Below the pieces are notes generated by a model, which saw nothing but the letters and a program-made list of their open reading frames with translations, was not told the DNA's origin and did not search any database. From the NCBI RefSeq assembly GCF_947623445.1, contig NC_135247.1, forward strand, positions 16,618,501 through 16,682,500: DNA of 64,000 nucleotides, read 5' to 3'. This document shows positions 24,223-35,400 of the stretch, one piece after another. The stretch is from Clavelina lepadiformis (Eukaryota; Chordata; Ascidiacea; Aplousobranchia; Clavelinidae). How positions within the stretch are numbered: the first letter of the stretch is position 1; each line of letters begins with the position of its first letter. A program made the position numbers and the translations under genes.

Positions 24223-24537
24223 ACTTTCAGGCTAATATTGGTGGAGTTGCTGGATCAAACTTCAATAATATTGCAACAAGATAACTCACATATAAATTAC
24301 TTTCATTAACTTTATTGCTAGCAGATATATGTAAATATAAAAAGTGAGCACATCCAACAATGTTGCTTGAAGTACAGTTCAGAAAAGAATATGATAACAC
24401 TGCAGTAATTTTTAACTTGTAAGTTACAGCAGAATAACTTCACAAAACACAGAAAATACTGCGATACCAAATGCATGTACCCACACACATACAGATATGA
24501 GGCATATATGTTGTCTGTATATTCATATAGTAGAATC

Positions 24538-24930
24538 TGCGTAACATGACCACCCACTTTAAATGACGATTTTAGTACCGCCTTGAATTTTTCCATAGAA
24601 TATTCTCTGTTTACTATGACCTGTCTTCGGATATTATGACCACTTTTTCTATCACTTTCAGGTTTTCGTAACAATTTTTTTGTGTTAATTATGCAACTTG
24701 ACAATGAAAATTGTACCATGTGTATTAATAATCCACCTACTGATACTCACTTTAAGGTTGTTGTTTAGTGCTAATGAAATAAATAATTGCTTTTTGTCAT
24801 TTTGTGTCTAACAGTATCGATTCTGGTGAGGTTAAACGGTACCGTAGCAGTTTCGGTTAACGTGACCATTTGGATATTATAACCAAAATGGTTTAGTTCC
24901 AAGGTGATCATTAAAAAGCGAAGTCTACTG
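24538..24930. mobile_element. pogo/Tigger-like MITE
   Basis: The left end reads (t)AGTAGAATCTGCGTAACATG. The reverse complement of the right end reads CAGTAGACTTCGCTTTTTAA and is followed by TGATCACC, against TGACCACC on the left. The ends are imperfect inverted repeats of the CAGTAGAATCT type known for pogo/Tigger elements. TA flanks both ends (24536-24537 and 24931-24932). It is 393 bp long with no coding capacity. Confidence 0.55.
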
Positions 24931-25015
24931 TACTAAGGAAATGCTGCAAAAAAACTTATTATAGTTTGAACATAAGTGTAATGTAAGTTGACAAAAATCA
25001 ATCCTGAATCTAGCT

Positions 25016-25036
25016 TATATATATATATATATATAT
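25016..25036. repeat. (TA)n microsatellite
   Basis: About ten TA units in a row in non-coding DNA. Confidence 0.9.
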
Positions 25037-27036
25037 CAATCATTTCTTTCTTCATCGTTGGTGCAGTGGGAATCAAAATTCACTACTAGTTGTTAATAGC
25101 ATGCACTAAGCGGCTAATGCGAAGGGAAAAGTGACAAAGCCAACAAGTTTTAAAATGTGTATTGAAATATTAACGGTATTATTTTCCTGATAACAACTAG
25201 CACAGGCACTTAACGCAAATAACAGCCCCTAAGAAATAAAATTTTATGAGCATAATTCCCAATTTGGCTTAAAACACAACATTAAACAATTAGCTTTGTT
25301 ATAAAAAAAATCAAACCAAAATGCGACTAAAAGCCTTAACGCGTTTGGAAAAAAGACCTTGAAAATTCATTTCAAACTGAGTTTGTAAGCCGATCGGCGC
25401 ATCTCTACATCTTATTGTGTTAATCGACAATCGAAAATTTGCAAACTATGTGAAGGACCCGTAATTATTCCTGTGCTAAATGCAAGCATTCCATATAAAC
25501 CATGGTATGTCCCTGTCCCCTGCTTCTACAGCCCTATCTGCTGATAGCTATTTGACCCAATGAACTGAACTTAATCACCCACCCACTAAACTGAACCACA
25601 AAATGCTCGTACACAATGGAAGTGTGCACTTTAGTAGAAATTACGTGGTAACAGCAGAAATGTACACAGTTTGACTTATTCAATCTTTAGAAAGCAAAAG
25701 TTTGCTTGAAATTTATCTCGGGTGTGCAGTTGCCACAAAATACAGACTGACTGACCGGGCAGCTGGGAGTTTGGCATAGCCACACTCAATAGTGGTTTTA
25801 ATGAGCTACAGTGGTGCACTTTAAGTGCGTAATTTTGCACTGAGTGACTTGGATGAAACTTCTGCGCTGTCAATCTTTATTTCATAAAGAAACTGAATCA
25901 ACCAATTTTTGTGTAACTGCGCACTTCCGGTGCGTCCTCGAATTTTTGCACATTCCATGGCGCACTTTCCAATTTTAGTTGTTTGGCGCGCACAAGATCT
26001 TGCTGAAGATGGTCATACTCTACAGTCCGGCTGTCTGGTCCGCCCCTATACAGTCATGCCAGGCTAGCTTTGACGATGACCAACATCTAAATTTCTACGT
26101 AAAGACAATCGATTTTGGCAGATGTGTACCAGTGCGTCGTACTTTAAACTGAAATGTGTACCAGTGCGGCGCCAATCCTTTGGAAACGATTTTATGATAT
26201 TGGTTTTTTATTGGGGGGAATTACCATATTCGTTTCCACGTAACTTTAGTCGACATCAACCCCAAATTTTCGGATAACAAATTTTCCAATCGATTGCTTG
26301 GATATGGCTTCCAGGCTATGCCTACACAAATCCGTACACGCATTCATATCAAACAATAGCAGATGGTAACAGCAATGAGATAAAATATTATAATAATAGT
26401 GTATTGTGTAGCTGATAGCATACAATGCTTGAACCAAATGGCGATATGGCCGCGAGTCTCGCAGAAGTGTGTAGTGTACAGTCGCACACAACTACAAACA
26501 AGTAGACAAACAAAAGTATTAAAAGCAGCTCGTCGTCAAAAGACTCGCGGTTTTGCGCCTACGTAGGCCTACATTGAAGAAAGTTAATGAATAATATGCA
26601 CCTTCACGAAGCGCTGAAACTTTGCTTACAGGGAAATATATAGGTCTAGCACTAAGGTCAATTACCGCTTACATGGCATTTTTGTTCGTGATTCTTTTAT
26701 GGGTAACAAATTGAAATCCGCAAATCTTTTCGTCACAGTTTACAATACATGATAGACTGAAACCTGTAGGCTACCCGTCTATACAGTAACCGCAGCATTG
26801 TTTCTTGAACAGAGCTTTTCACAATCGACGAGTGATATATTAATTGGCTTAGCCTACATCAGCAAATAACTCCTAACTGTTTACCAGGGAAATCCCGCTC
26901 CTAAAATTTTGTCATTAACGGTAGACTACAGTAGATCTTGCAAATGGTTTAAGTTAATTCTAATAATTGACGCAAAATGCCAGATTCCATTCGCACATTT
27001 TGTACATTATCCAATTCATTTGCAAAACAAACATAT

Positions 27037-27042
27037 TTTATT
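27037..27042 (-). promoter_or_regulatory. Poly(A) signal overlapping the stop codon of TPMT copy D
   Basis: On the minus strand the end of the gene reads GAA TAA AAT ATG, so the hexamer AATAAA includes the TAA stop. If used, cleavage would leave a 3' UTR of only about 10-30 nt. The tandem paralogue E has the same arrangement, which supports function. Confidence 0.5.
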
Positions 27043-27742
27043 CTCGTGGTTTTAACAACAATAAGGAAACCGTTGCCGTTGGTACGCCAAGAAAACTCAA
27101 AAGAGTAACCTCGTGAGTATCAAGAGTGAATGCAGCAAACTTCTGCCCAAAGATGTCATCGATTTCTTGCTCTTGAACATTGTAAGGTGTGCCGCTAATG
27201 TTACCTTCGTATTCTACTGAATACAAAAGATATTTTCCATCAGCATTAATTACGTCATATATTACGTCAGCATATTCGCGACGTCGAGACGGATCAATTG
27301 CAACAAAAGAACCTCGATCCCAAATTGCGTCCACTTTACCCATGATGGAAGAACCAAGTGCAAAGAAATCGCCCTTGTAGATGGTGATGTTTTCATCTGT
27401 TGCTTTGAAGATTTCGTATGGGGCTGTTGGATGTTGATATCTTTCGTATTTTATAGATTGCTCTTCGAAAAATTGCAAAATTGCCGTTTCGCAATACTCG
27501 CAGCCAACCACTTCGTGACCTTTGTCAGCCAAATATTTGAGGTCAACCGACTTGCCACATAATGGGACATAAACTCTGCAATTATCTCTAAGGAATTGGT
27601 CCTGAAATTTTAACATGTCGGGATGGGCGTCAGACATGTGGAACCACGCCTGGTCATTTTGCCAAAGATTCTGCCAATAAACTTGCTTCTCACTTTCCGA
27701 AAGACCTCTGATCGAAGCGGTAGGTACCTTGCTGTCATCCAT
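27038..27742 (-). CDS. TPMT-family S-methyltransferase, copy D (intronless, 234 aa)
   Basis: Intact single-exon gene. Motifs: CRVYVPLCGKSVDLKYLADK, GHEVVGCE, GDFFALGSS, KVDAIWDRGSFVAIDPS, YADVIYD and TPYNVQEQEIDDIFG. The start MDDSKVPTASIRGLS is shared with copy E. It differs from E at about 27 positions, and homology with E extends into both flanks (caaaatgycagattccattcgc downstream, gcttgcttgatyrct upstream). D and E are therefore a recent tandem duplication on the same strand. Function is inferred from the family: SAM-dependent S-methylation in the cytosol. Confidence 0.92.
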   Translation of the reverse strand: MDDSKVPTASIRGLSESEKQVYWQNLWQNDQAWFHMSDAHPDMLKFQDQFLRDNCRVYVPLCGKSVDLKYLADKGHEVVGCEYCETAILQFFEEQSIKYERYQHPTAPYEIFKATDENITIYKGDFFALGSSIMGKVDAIWDRGSFVAIDPSRRREYADVIYDVINADGKYLLYSVEYEGNISGTPYNVQEQEIDDIFGQKFAAFTLDTHEVTLLSFLGVPTATVSLLLLKPRE

Positions 27743-29585
27743 GGATAGCGCCTGGAAGTTTTTGACTGCTTTTGGAACGTAGGTCTAAGTGTCCTTATTG
27801 AGTTCCTGTAGGCTATCGTTCTAACAATCCAGCGTAGCTTGCTTGATTGCTATTGCAGACTACACCTAACTGTGAAGCGCTGTGTTCAAAGCTCCACCTG
27901 CTTCGGTACCAGCATAGCGCAAAGTTTCTTATACGTATTATCCTTATTGTTTAACCTGTAAACATTGTAAGCTTGATGAACTTGTACAAACAGTCGCCGC
28001 AGGCAACGGTCACATTGGGCAAAAACCAGTATCACAGGTTCCCTCAACGTATAGTCTATTGTCCAAATATTTGCTTATTGCTTGGTGTTGGCTGAAACTG
28101 GAATTTTTTATGTGTTTATACTCATTCGTGTGTCATCCAGTTGATATGTTGGTAACTTAGTAAGATAATGGATCCAAGAAACACATTTCTGAATATTTCA
28201 AAAATCCTTTATATTTTATCACGTAACTCCTGCTCCTGTAACTTTTGTTTTTGTTATTAAACCTACGGGCTTGTGTAACTAGCCTGCATTTTCAGACGCT
28301 ACTCAACAAAACCGAGGAGTGGTTCAAATATTGAGCTTCGAAAATACAGGTTTACAGTTGCCCATAATCATTTGAATGCAATTAAAATCGAAGTGCGTTT
28401 AGTTGAGTGATGTCCGTGTAAACTGTAGAGCATAAAACTTCAACTTTGACGTGAAAAATTTTTTTTCTCATCTAACCTTTTTGGGAACGCTCTGTAAAGC
28501 GTCTACTGATACTGTAAGCATCATATGCTAGCCTACTGTCCAGCTTCTGTTATGCACTAATGATCTTTTTTGTATGAAAAAATTAGGCAAATTTCATTAG
28601 TTGCTATTATCTGTCACGAGATTATTTTTATGAACCTGTTTTAGAGCCATCACATTATACACTGTTTGTTCGCAACTTCGCACCACTCTTATAGGTTAAT
28701 TTAGTCAAATGTGTGGGTCAACTTCTGTCTTTATTCGCATTGTATCATTTGTAAGCATGCTCGCTCACGTGCTGCCGTATTTTATCTATTCCTATGTAGG
28801 CTACACATGTTTTTAGTCGATTTCTTGTGACGTCTTACATCGCTACCCCTAGGGCCTAATTAGTATTTAGCGTCCCTCGTATATTTTTTCATTGCGTGAC
28901 AACGGTGGAATTTGTGTTTGTGTGGAGTTGCGCTGGGCTGGGAAGTGTTGAATTCAGTCTAAGTTTGGACTTTTTAGAAGAAAGATGGTTGTTTTTATCT
29001 AAGAAATGCTATTAAAAGTTAGTAAAGCAAAAGGAGCTAATTGAGTAGCTGTAAAAGCGGGAAGTTTCCTGGCTAAGGAAAATCTTGGTTACATTAATAC
29101 CATAATAATTTAATTGATGGAAAATAACTTAGTAGACGACCAATAACGAAAGTACTACCGTACTACAATAAACGGATATAGCTAATTCAACGGCATGTTG
29201 GGAATACCTTGTCTACTGCAGGTTAATAGTCTAGTATGACTTCATTCGTCATTAAACCGCAGACTCTCTATCTACAGTATACTCCATGTACGTATATAGA
29301 GAACTTGTGATTTAACTAAATAAAGAACAAATTTTTGACACTGTTTCATGACGCTACAAGCTTAAATATTTCTAGAAGGAGTTCAAATATTCTCAGGCGG
29401 TGCCCAGCCCACCTGGACCATACTGGCCTGTAAACGTAAGGTACCGAAGACTTTGCATAACGAATTGGTTTATTATATTTACGGTACATAACTAGGATGA
29501 AGTTCTAGCAATTAACGCAAAATGTCAGATTCCATTCGCAGATTTTGTATACCATCCAGTTCACTTGCAACGATAACATGTTTTA
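27743..29585. other. Non-coding spacer between TPMT copies D and E
   Basis: The first 250 bp and the last 80 bp are the duplicated flanks of the D/E tandem unit. The middle is AT-rich and has no recognisable gene or element. Confidence 0.45.
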
Positions 29586-29587
29586 TT
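29582..29587 (-). promoter_or_regulatory. Poly(A) signal overlapping the stop codon of TPMT copy E
   Basis: The minus strand reads AGA TAA TAA AAC. AATAAA begins inside the stop codon, as in copy D but shifted by one codon. Confidence 0.5.
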
Positions 29588-30296
29588 ATCTGAGTTTCAA
29601 CAATGTTAAGGACACTGTTGCCATTGGTATGCCGACTAAGCTCAAACGAGTGACTTCACAAGTATCAAGAGTGAATGCAGCAAACTTCTGCCCAAAAATG
29701 TCATCGATTTCTTGCACTGGGACATTGTAAGGTGTACCTCCAATTTTACTTTCGTATTCTACTGAATACAAAAGATATTTTCCATCAGTATTCATTACGT
29801 CATACATGACGTCAGCATATTCGCGACGTCGAGACGGATCAATTGCAACAAAAGAACCTCGATCCCAAATTGCGTCCACTTTACCCATGATGGAAGAACC
29901 AAGTGCAAAGAAATCGCCCTTGTAGATGGTGATGTTTTTATCTGTTGCTTTGAAGATTTCGTACGGGGCTGTTGGATGTTGATATCTTTCGTATTTTATA
30001 GATTGCTCTTCAAAAAATTGCAAAATTGCCGTTTCGCAAAACTCGCAGCCAACTACTTCGTGACCTTTGTCAACCAAATATTTGAGGTCAACTGACTTGC
30101 CACACAATGGGAGATAAACTCTGCAGTTCTCTCTGAGGAATTTGTCCTGAAATTTTAACATGTCGGGATGGGCGTCAGACATGTGGAACCACGCCTTGTC
30201 ATTTTGCCAAAGATTCTGCCAATAAACTTGCTTCTCACTTTCTGAAAGACCTCTGATCGAAGCGGTAGGTACCTTGCTGTCATCCATCGAAACCAC
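29586..30296 (-). CDS. TPMT-family S-methyltransferase, copy E (intronless, 234-236 aa)
   Basis: Intact single-exon tandem partner of copy D. It has the same motifs: CRVYLPLCGKSVDLKYL, GHEVVGCE, GDFFALGSS and KVDAIWDRGSFVAIDPS. The open frame begins at MVSMDDSK. Comparison with copy D favours the second Met (30287), giving 233 aa, as the conserved start. Substitutions are spread out but concentrate in the last 60 residues, the part that shapes the substrate pocket in this fold, so D and E may differ in substrate preference. Confidence 0.92.
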   Translation of the reverse strand: MVSMDDSKVPTASIRGLSESEKQVYWQNLWQNDKAWFHMSDAHPDMLKFQDKFLRENCRVYLPLCGKSVDLKYLVDKGHEVVGCEFCETAILQFFEEQSIKYERYQHPTAPYEIFKATDKNITIYKGDFFALGSSIMGKVDAIWDRGSFVAIDPSRRREYADVMYDVMNTDGKYLLYSVEYESKIGGTPYNVPVQEIDDIFGQKFAAFTLDTCEVTRLSLVGIPMATVSLTLLKLR

Positions 30297-31747
30297 GGAG
30301 AAATATGTTTACTGGATTTGAAACGTACCCTTCAATCCCAGCAGTTTATCGTTCTAGCGTTAGCTTGCTTGATCACTACTGCTAACTACTGTGCGGTGAA
30401 TTGCTATTTTAAAACTCTAGGCCTACCTTTTTCGGTCGTACATCATAGCGGATCACGTACACTGATTATTTAACTGGTAAACACTATTAGCTGAACTTGT
30501 ACAAACAGTCGCTGTAAGCAACGGCCACATTGCGCACAAGGCTCCATGAAATCTCACTTAAGTATGAAGATAACAATGTGATAGGGGTACACTTACCCAA
30601 TGCTTAATGTCACATTTTGTTGATTTTGGTGATAGGGTGATTTCATTGTTTTTGTAAGTAAAAAGGACGAATAACATACTAAAAGAAAAATTTCCACATT
30701 CAATAATTCTTATATACACAGTTTTTATGTTTTATAGGATTACAATAAGAAGGCTACTACCGGTATAGCGGTGTTATTTTTGTTGGGTCTCTTTCGAAGA
30801 TTTACAATCCAACCCTTTGGAGCTTGTTGAAGAGAAGAAGACTTATATTAGCCTCGGGTACGTAATATAGAACTGCAAGTAACTGAGCTGGATCATAAGG
30901 TATAAAAAACAAACCAACTGTTTTTCCAAAAAAGACTAGTTTAAAGTTTTTGATTTTTCTTCTTACTTTATTTTTTACAGTGCTCATGCATTAACTATTT
31001 TGAGCGCATATACATTATACATTGTATTGTACATCTACTGACAACATGTGTTCAAACATACGGGTTACAGTATAGTGCTGCCACTGGTTGTAGTGTTGCA
31101 GTACTCACTCCGGAAGCACAATCCCGAACATGTTATTACACGCCAGCGTCAGACTGATTTATGAAGGGATGTGACCAATCATGAGCGCGCAGACACCGAC
31201 AGGTGTGAGGTAATTTCGTGCATGTTTCGATTTCGTCAATAACTGTACCATATAACGCATACAGACGAGCAAGCACGACATAACCAATTAACTTATCTGG
31301 TAAATCTATGATCAAAACATTAAAACAGTATAAATATTTCCGATTGAGGCGGAATTGATAAAGTTTTTTTATCGTTACCGTTGTTAAGTTTAAGGTTTTT
31401 TCTGTTTTTATCGATTCTTCCTTTATACCATGCATTAGCACAACAATATAATCAAACTTGCAAAAAAGTTTCGTTAAAGGGACCCACACAAACAATAGAT
31501 TGCTGGCGACCCACACAAACAATAACCATATAGCTATCGGTTGTTTCTATAGAAACCTCTTCTGTGTAGTGTCCCACCTGACAGTACTATAAGTGCATTG
31601 CTTTAAAAAGTTATATTTGGCAACTGTGTAAAGGTTTAAATTTTCCGCTTAAGTGTAGACGTTGGTATAATTGTGTTAATGCTATACATGTGTTTATCAC
31701 GTTGCTTCATCAAAGATGTAGATTCCCGCTCACGTAAACAAAAACAG
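30297..31747. other. Non-coding region between TPMT copies E and F
   Basis: The first 250 bp match the upstream flank of copy D. The rest holds no recognisable gene. The minus-strand frame at 31136-31522 has no family features. A short repeat, gacccacacaaacaata, occurs twice near 31481 and 31508. Confidence 0.45.
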
Positions 31748-32467
31748 CTACTTGGGTGACAGAAGACTGATGGTGATACCGGTCACTGGACACGCGGCAC
31801 GTTGTAGAAAGTTATAATCTTTGGTCTCGTAGTATTCGAGCTTAGAAATGTTAAAGTATCGACCTAACGCAGCTGCAATGTCTTCAGCATGAACGGAAAA
31901 AGGTGGCCCGGGAAATGAGGTCTCGTATTCAAATGTGCTTAGAATGTACCGGCCGTTAGCTTTGATAAGATCGTTCATGACGTCAGCATACTTGAACTCC
32001 AACGATGGATGAACTGAACCAAACGCTCCACGATCCCAAGCTCCATCAAACTTTCCGACGATGGAGGATTTGAGCTCAAAGAAGTCTCCCTTGTATATGG
32101 TGATCTTTTTATCGATCCCCTTGAAGATTTCAAACGGTGCAGTCGGATGTTGCCATTTCTCGTATTTTACCGAATGATCTTCAAAGAACTCTAAAATTGG
32201 CATTTCGCAGATTTCGCAACCTATAACCTCGTGACCCAACTCAGCCAAGTACAAAAGATCGAGCGTTTTGCCACATAAAGGAACAAAAACATTACTGCCC
32301 CCATTTGAAAGTATATCTTTAAATTTAACCAGATCCGGATCTGCTTGGGACATATGGAACGCAATATGGTGGTTTTCCCACCTCTTTATCCAATCTTCTT
32401 TGACCAAAACAGCGTTTTCTTTGGCACCATATGTGCTCAAAACTTTTCCTTTGTTGTAGCTTGCCAT
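31748..32467 (-). CDS. TPMT-family S-methyltransferase, copy F (intronless, 239 aa)
   Basis: Intact single-exon gene. Motifs: NVFVPLCGKTLDLLYLAELG, HEVIGCEICE, GDFFELKSS, KFDGAWDRGAFGSVHPS, YADVMNDL and FPGPPFSV. The length, the start (MASYNKGKVLSTYG, compare MACYAEGKVTNIYG) and the FPGPPFS motif place it with copies A and B. It keeps the canonical WDRG that A and B have lost, so it may be the older member of that subgroup. Function is inferred from the family. Confidence 0.92.
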   Translation of the reverse strand: MASYNKGKVLSTYGAKENAVLVKEDWIKRWENHHIAFHMSQADPDLVKFKDILSNGGSNVFVPLCGKTLDLLYLAELGHEVIGCEICEMPILEFFEDHSVKYEKWQHPTAPFEIFKGIDKKITIYKGDFFELKSSIVGKFDGAWDRGAFGSVHPSLEFKYADVMNDLIKANGRYILSTFEYETSFPGPPFSVHAEDIAAALGRYFNISKLEYYETKDYNFLQRAACPVTGITISLLSPK

Positions 32468-35400
32468 GATTAATAAACGTTCTTGTTTTCACTGAAATAA
32501 ATTTCCATTTTAAGAGATAGTTACAAATGTACATAGACACAGCTTTTAACCTTTTAAATGAAAAATTCACTGAGATCTATCGAGTGTAGATAACCTACAA
32601 ATCTGGATATGATTATCTAGCAGATGTCTGTAAGAGCGCAGAGTTCTGCCAATGTAAGAAATAGCTATTCAAATGTTGTCGAAAGAAATGTTAAATGTCA
32701 CGAAACGACACATTTCCGGAAGGCCGTTATTAGGCAATTATATCAAATTATAATTCGTTACGAGCGATGAGTCAGCCTTTAAGCCAGCGATTAAGCAAAA
32801 GTTATGAAATAAGCGTCTTTTAAACTTCTGTGTATAACCAAAAGCCCAACTTTTCAAACCGGTCTGATACTGGTATCTTCAGGTATTTAGTATCATAGGC
32901 TCATAGCCCTCTTAACGTGTATACCAAAGTTATATCGTCATACATGACATAACCTATTTTCATCGTAACAGACTAAATTGCTTTTTTGCAGAAATATTTT
33001 TCTGATCACATAAATATGCCACTCGTGTTTCAAGTAAGACATTCAACCGTTAAGCTATTTCACTCAGTTGCTTTTGAGTGTACATGCGTCGGGTTGAATG
33101 TTCACTGCCCTTTGCGTTCGCACGGTTTAAAGAAACAATACTTCTCTGAGCTCCTGCGTTGTTTGTAATTAAAGCCAAAATGCTCTTACCACCTCTTCAG
33201 CGTATTGTCCACGGCCATAAGTAGGTGTATAGGTTTGTAAAGTAAATACGGTGGACATTTCATGGAAAGGTGAGTGAGTGGGTTAATATCTGTTTGCATT
33301 AGGTCAGTGAGCCATGTTGGTCAGCTTGGTCGTATTCTTGTTATTTGCTTATATAATCCATTGCGAATGTTGCAGAGTTGGGAACTGCAGCCTTATAACC
33401 CGTACCCGGCCCGAATCGGAAAATTCATTTCAAACCGGACTTAGGCCCAAATATTAAATTTACAAAATGGATTAAAGTCATGTTGTGATGTCATCATTTG
33501 ACTGTCATATTTTTCTAAATTGCGCTTTGGGTTCTGCTCGAGCTTTTGTTGCACTCTCCGCGCCTCCACATTCATGTAAAAAAAGCAAAATTAGGACACA
33601 ACTTTGACAGAGTGTGGCTATAAATTCCGGCCGGATTTTGGCCCGAATATTTTTTCAAACTTAAGCCCGAACCCGATCCGAAATATCCAACCCAACTTAC
33701 AACTTTAAAATGTTGTCCTATTCTCAATATATTTTAAAATCTTTAACTTGCTGCGTTTTAGCCGTAACTTATTGTTTTCTCACAACTTATATTAGCGGCC
33801 GCATTGAAAGGTTCTAAACATTTCGTTTGTTTTAATACAAACATAATATCTCATATTCTCGTATATACGTGGTATATTTAAAGCGAAGACGAGCAGAGTT
33901 TCATCAGTTTTATAGACGAATGTTGAGAGACATTAGTAGCCATGATATATCTCCGAACCTAAACTTTTGTCCACACGCAGGCCTACTGCAGTTTTAAACG
34001 GATGAAATTTACTGGCGCTAAAACACGTTCAAGCAACAACATGTTTGAATTTTTAATTAATTATGATTTATCCATAATTATGCCTTCCGCAAAAGCTTTT
34101 CGAGTTCTTTTAAAATATCCACTTGTTTATTTTTATTTACTTGTTTATCCAATCTAGATCAGATAAGTTCTTATTTGGCATTACTGTTCGTATCGTAACT
34201 AGGGATGTGCCGCGAGGAAGATTATTCGGGTTCGTGCGAACCCGAATATCATGAAGGTCGACACGAACGAATCCCGAATCTATTCGTATTAGAACCAAAC
34301 AATAAAATTTCATCCAAAATTTGTCAAGTCTAGCTTGTAACATGATATAATCGATAAACAAATCGCTTTCTTTCGAAAAATAGTGTTTAAAAAACGATTG
34401 GAAAAGCAAAATCGTTAGGAAAACGACCTTCATTATAAGTACTGCTGACTCTAGTTTAGCTTTGTCGGGAAACTAGATCATAAATCATAACTAGATCATA
34501 AACAAAAGTCAGTAAATTTATAAGTAATATTGTATTCGGGTTCGCCATTGTTGGTATTCGTGTTCGCCCGAATCTTCCATAAAGGCGATATTCGGCGAAT
34601 CTATTCGGGTTTGGGTTGGTATCGGCCCATCCCTAATCGTAACCATCGCTGCATGATTGTTGTAATGTGACGTAACATGACTTTTTAACGCGCTCACCTT
34701 AGTCCTGTTCAGCAACTTCAAGCGGTTAATTGTTGTCATATGGAACTTTTTCAAGAAATGCTTTGCACTACGATCATTTCTATTTTTTTACGCAAAAAAT
34801 ATATTTCCAATTACGCGAATTTAAAGCAGTTTCAAGTTTTTTTTTATCTGTCATCCTCAGACGGTTACTTTGAAACCATTTGGTGCATTCACACAAAGAA
34901 CAATTAAATAATATTTAAATTTTCAACCAAGAAGTAATGCTTTTACATATTGAATATTATAATTCATTGTATAAACATTTTCACTCACTTCAACTCAGTA
35001 AAGTTTTATCTGCATAACTTTTTCTGTGCTGCTGAAGATCTACGACAAACCGGTACATTGTACACTCTATTTCCATTATTGTGAAAGTAACGCTGAGGAG
35101 ATAGAATATTTAACCATATTTTTTTCAAAATTAATTAATTATACTAAATCTTTGCTGTACCATTAAATTCTGTAGTGATTTTGCTGTTTATTGCAAGAAC
35201 CAATTATTGCTTGATACTTCGTTATCTTTTTCTGAAGAAGGATAGATCGTAAAAACCTAAAACATGTCTGAATTCTGATATGTAGTCAATATACTATACT
35301 AGTCGAATACATACGCATTGGGGTGTAAATAATATCTTCCAAGACTTTAAAACTTTCCAAACTTCTGTGGATATTTTAAATGTTTTGGATGTTTGTTCCA

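Larger units (their letters stand above)
24223..27037. other. Non-coding region between TPMT copies C and D
   Basis: Contains a pogo-like MITE (24538-24930, listed separately) and a short TA microsatellite at about 25016-25036. The remainder holds no recognisable gene. The open frames at 24318-24719, 25676-25873 and 26246-26491 have no family features. Confidence 0.45.

Noticed and set aside
31136-31522. 128-codon minus-strand frame upstream of TPMT copy F
   Set aside because: No protein signature, and stop-rich neighbourhood with no splice-consistent extension. Likely chance.
33395-33700. Possible hAT element with acccgtacccggcccg and gcccgaacccgatccg strings
   Set aside because: The C-rich strings are in the same orientation at both ends, so they are not inverted repeats. 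No target duplication was found. At most a degraded fragment.
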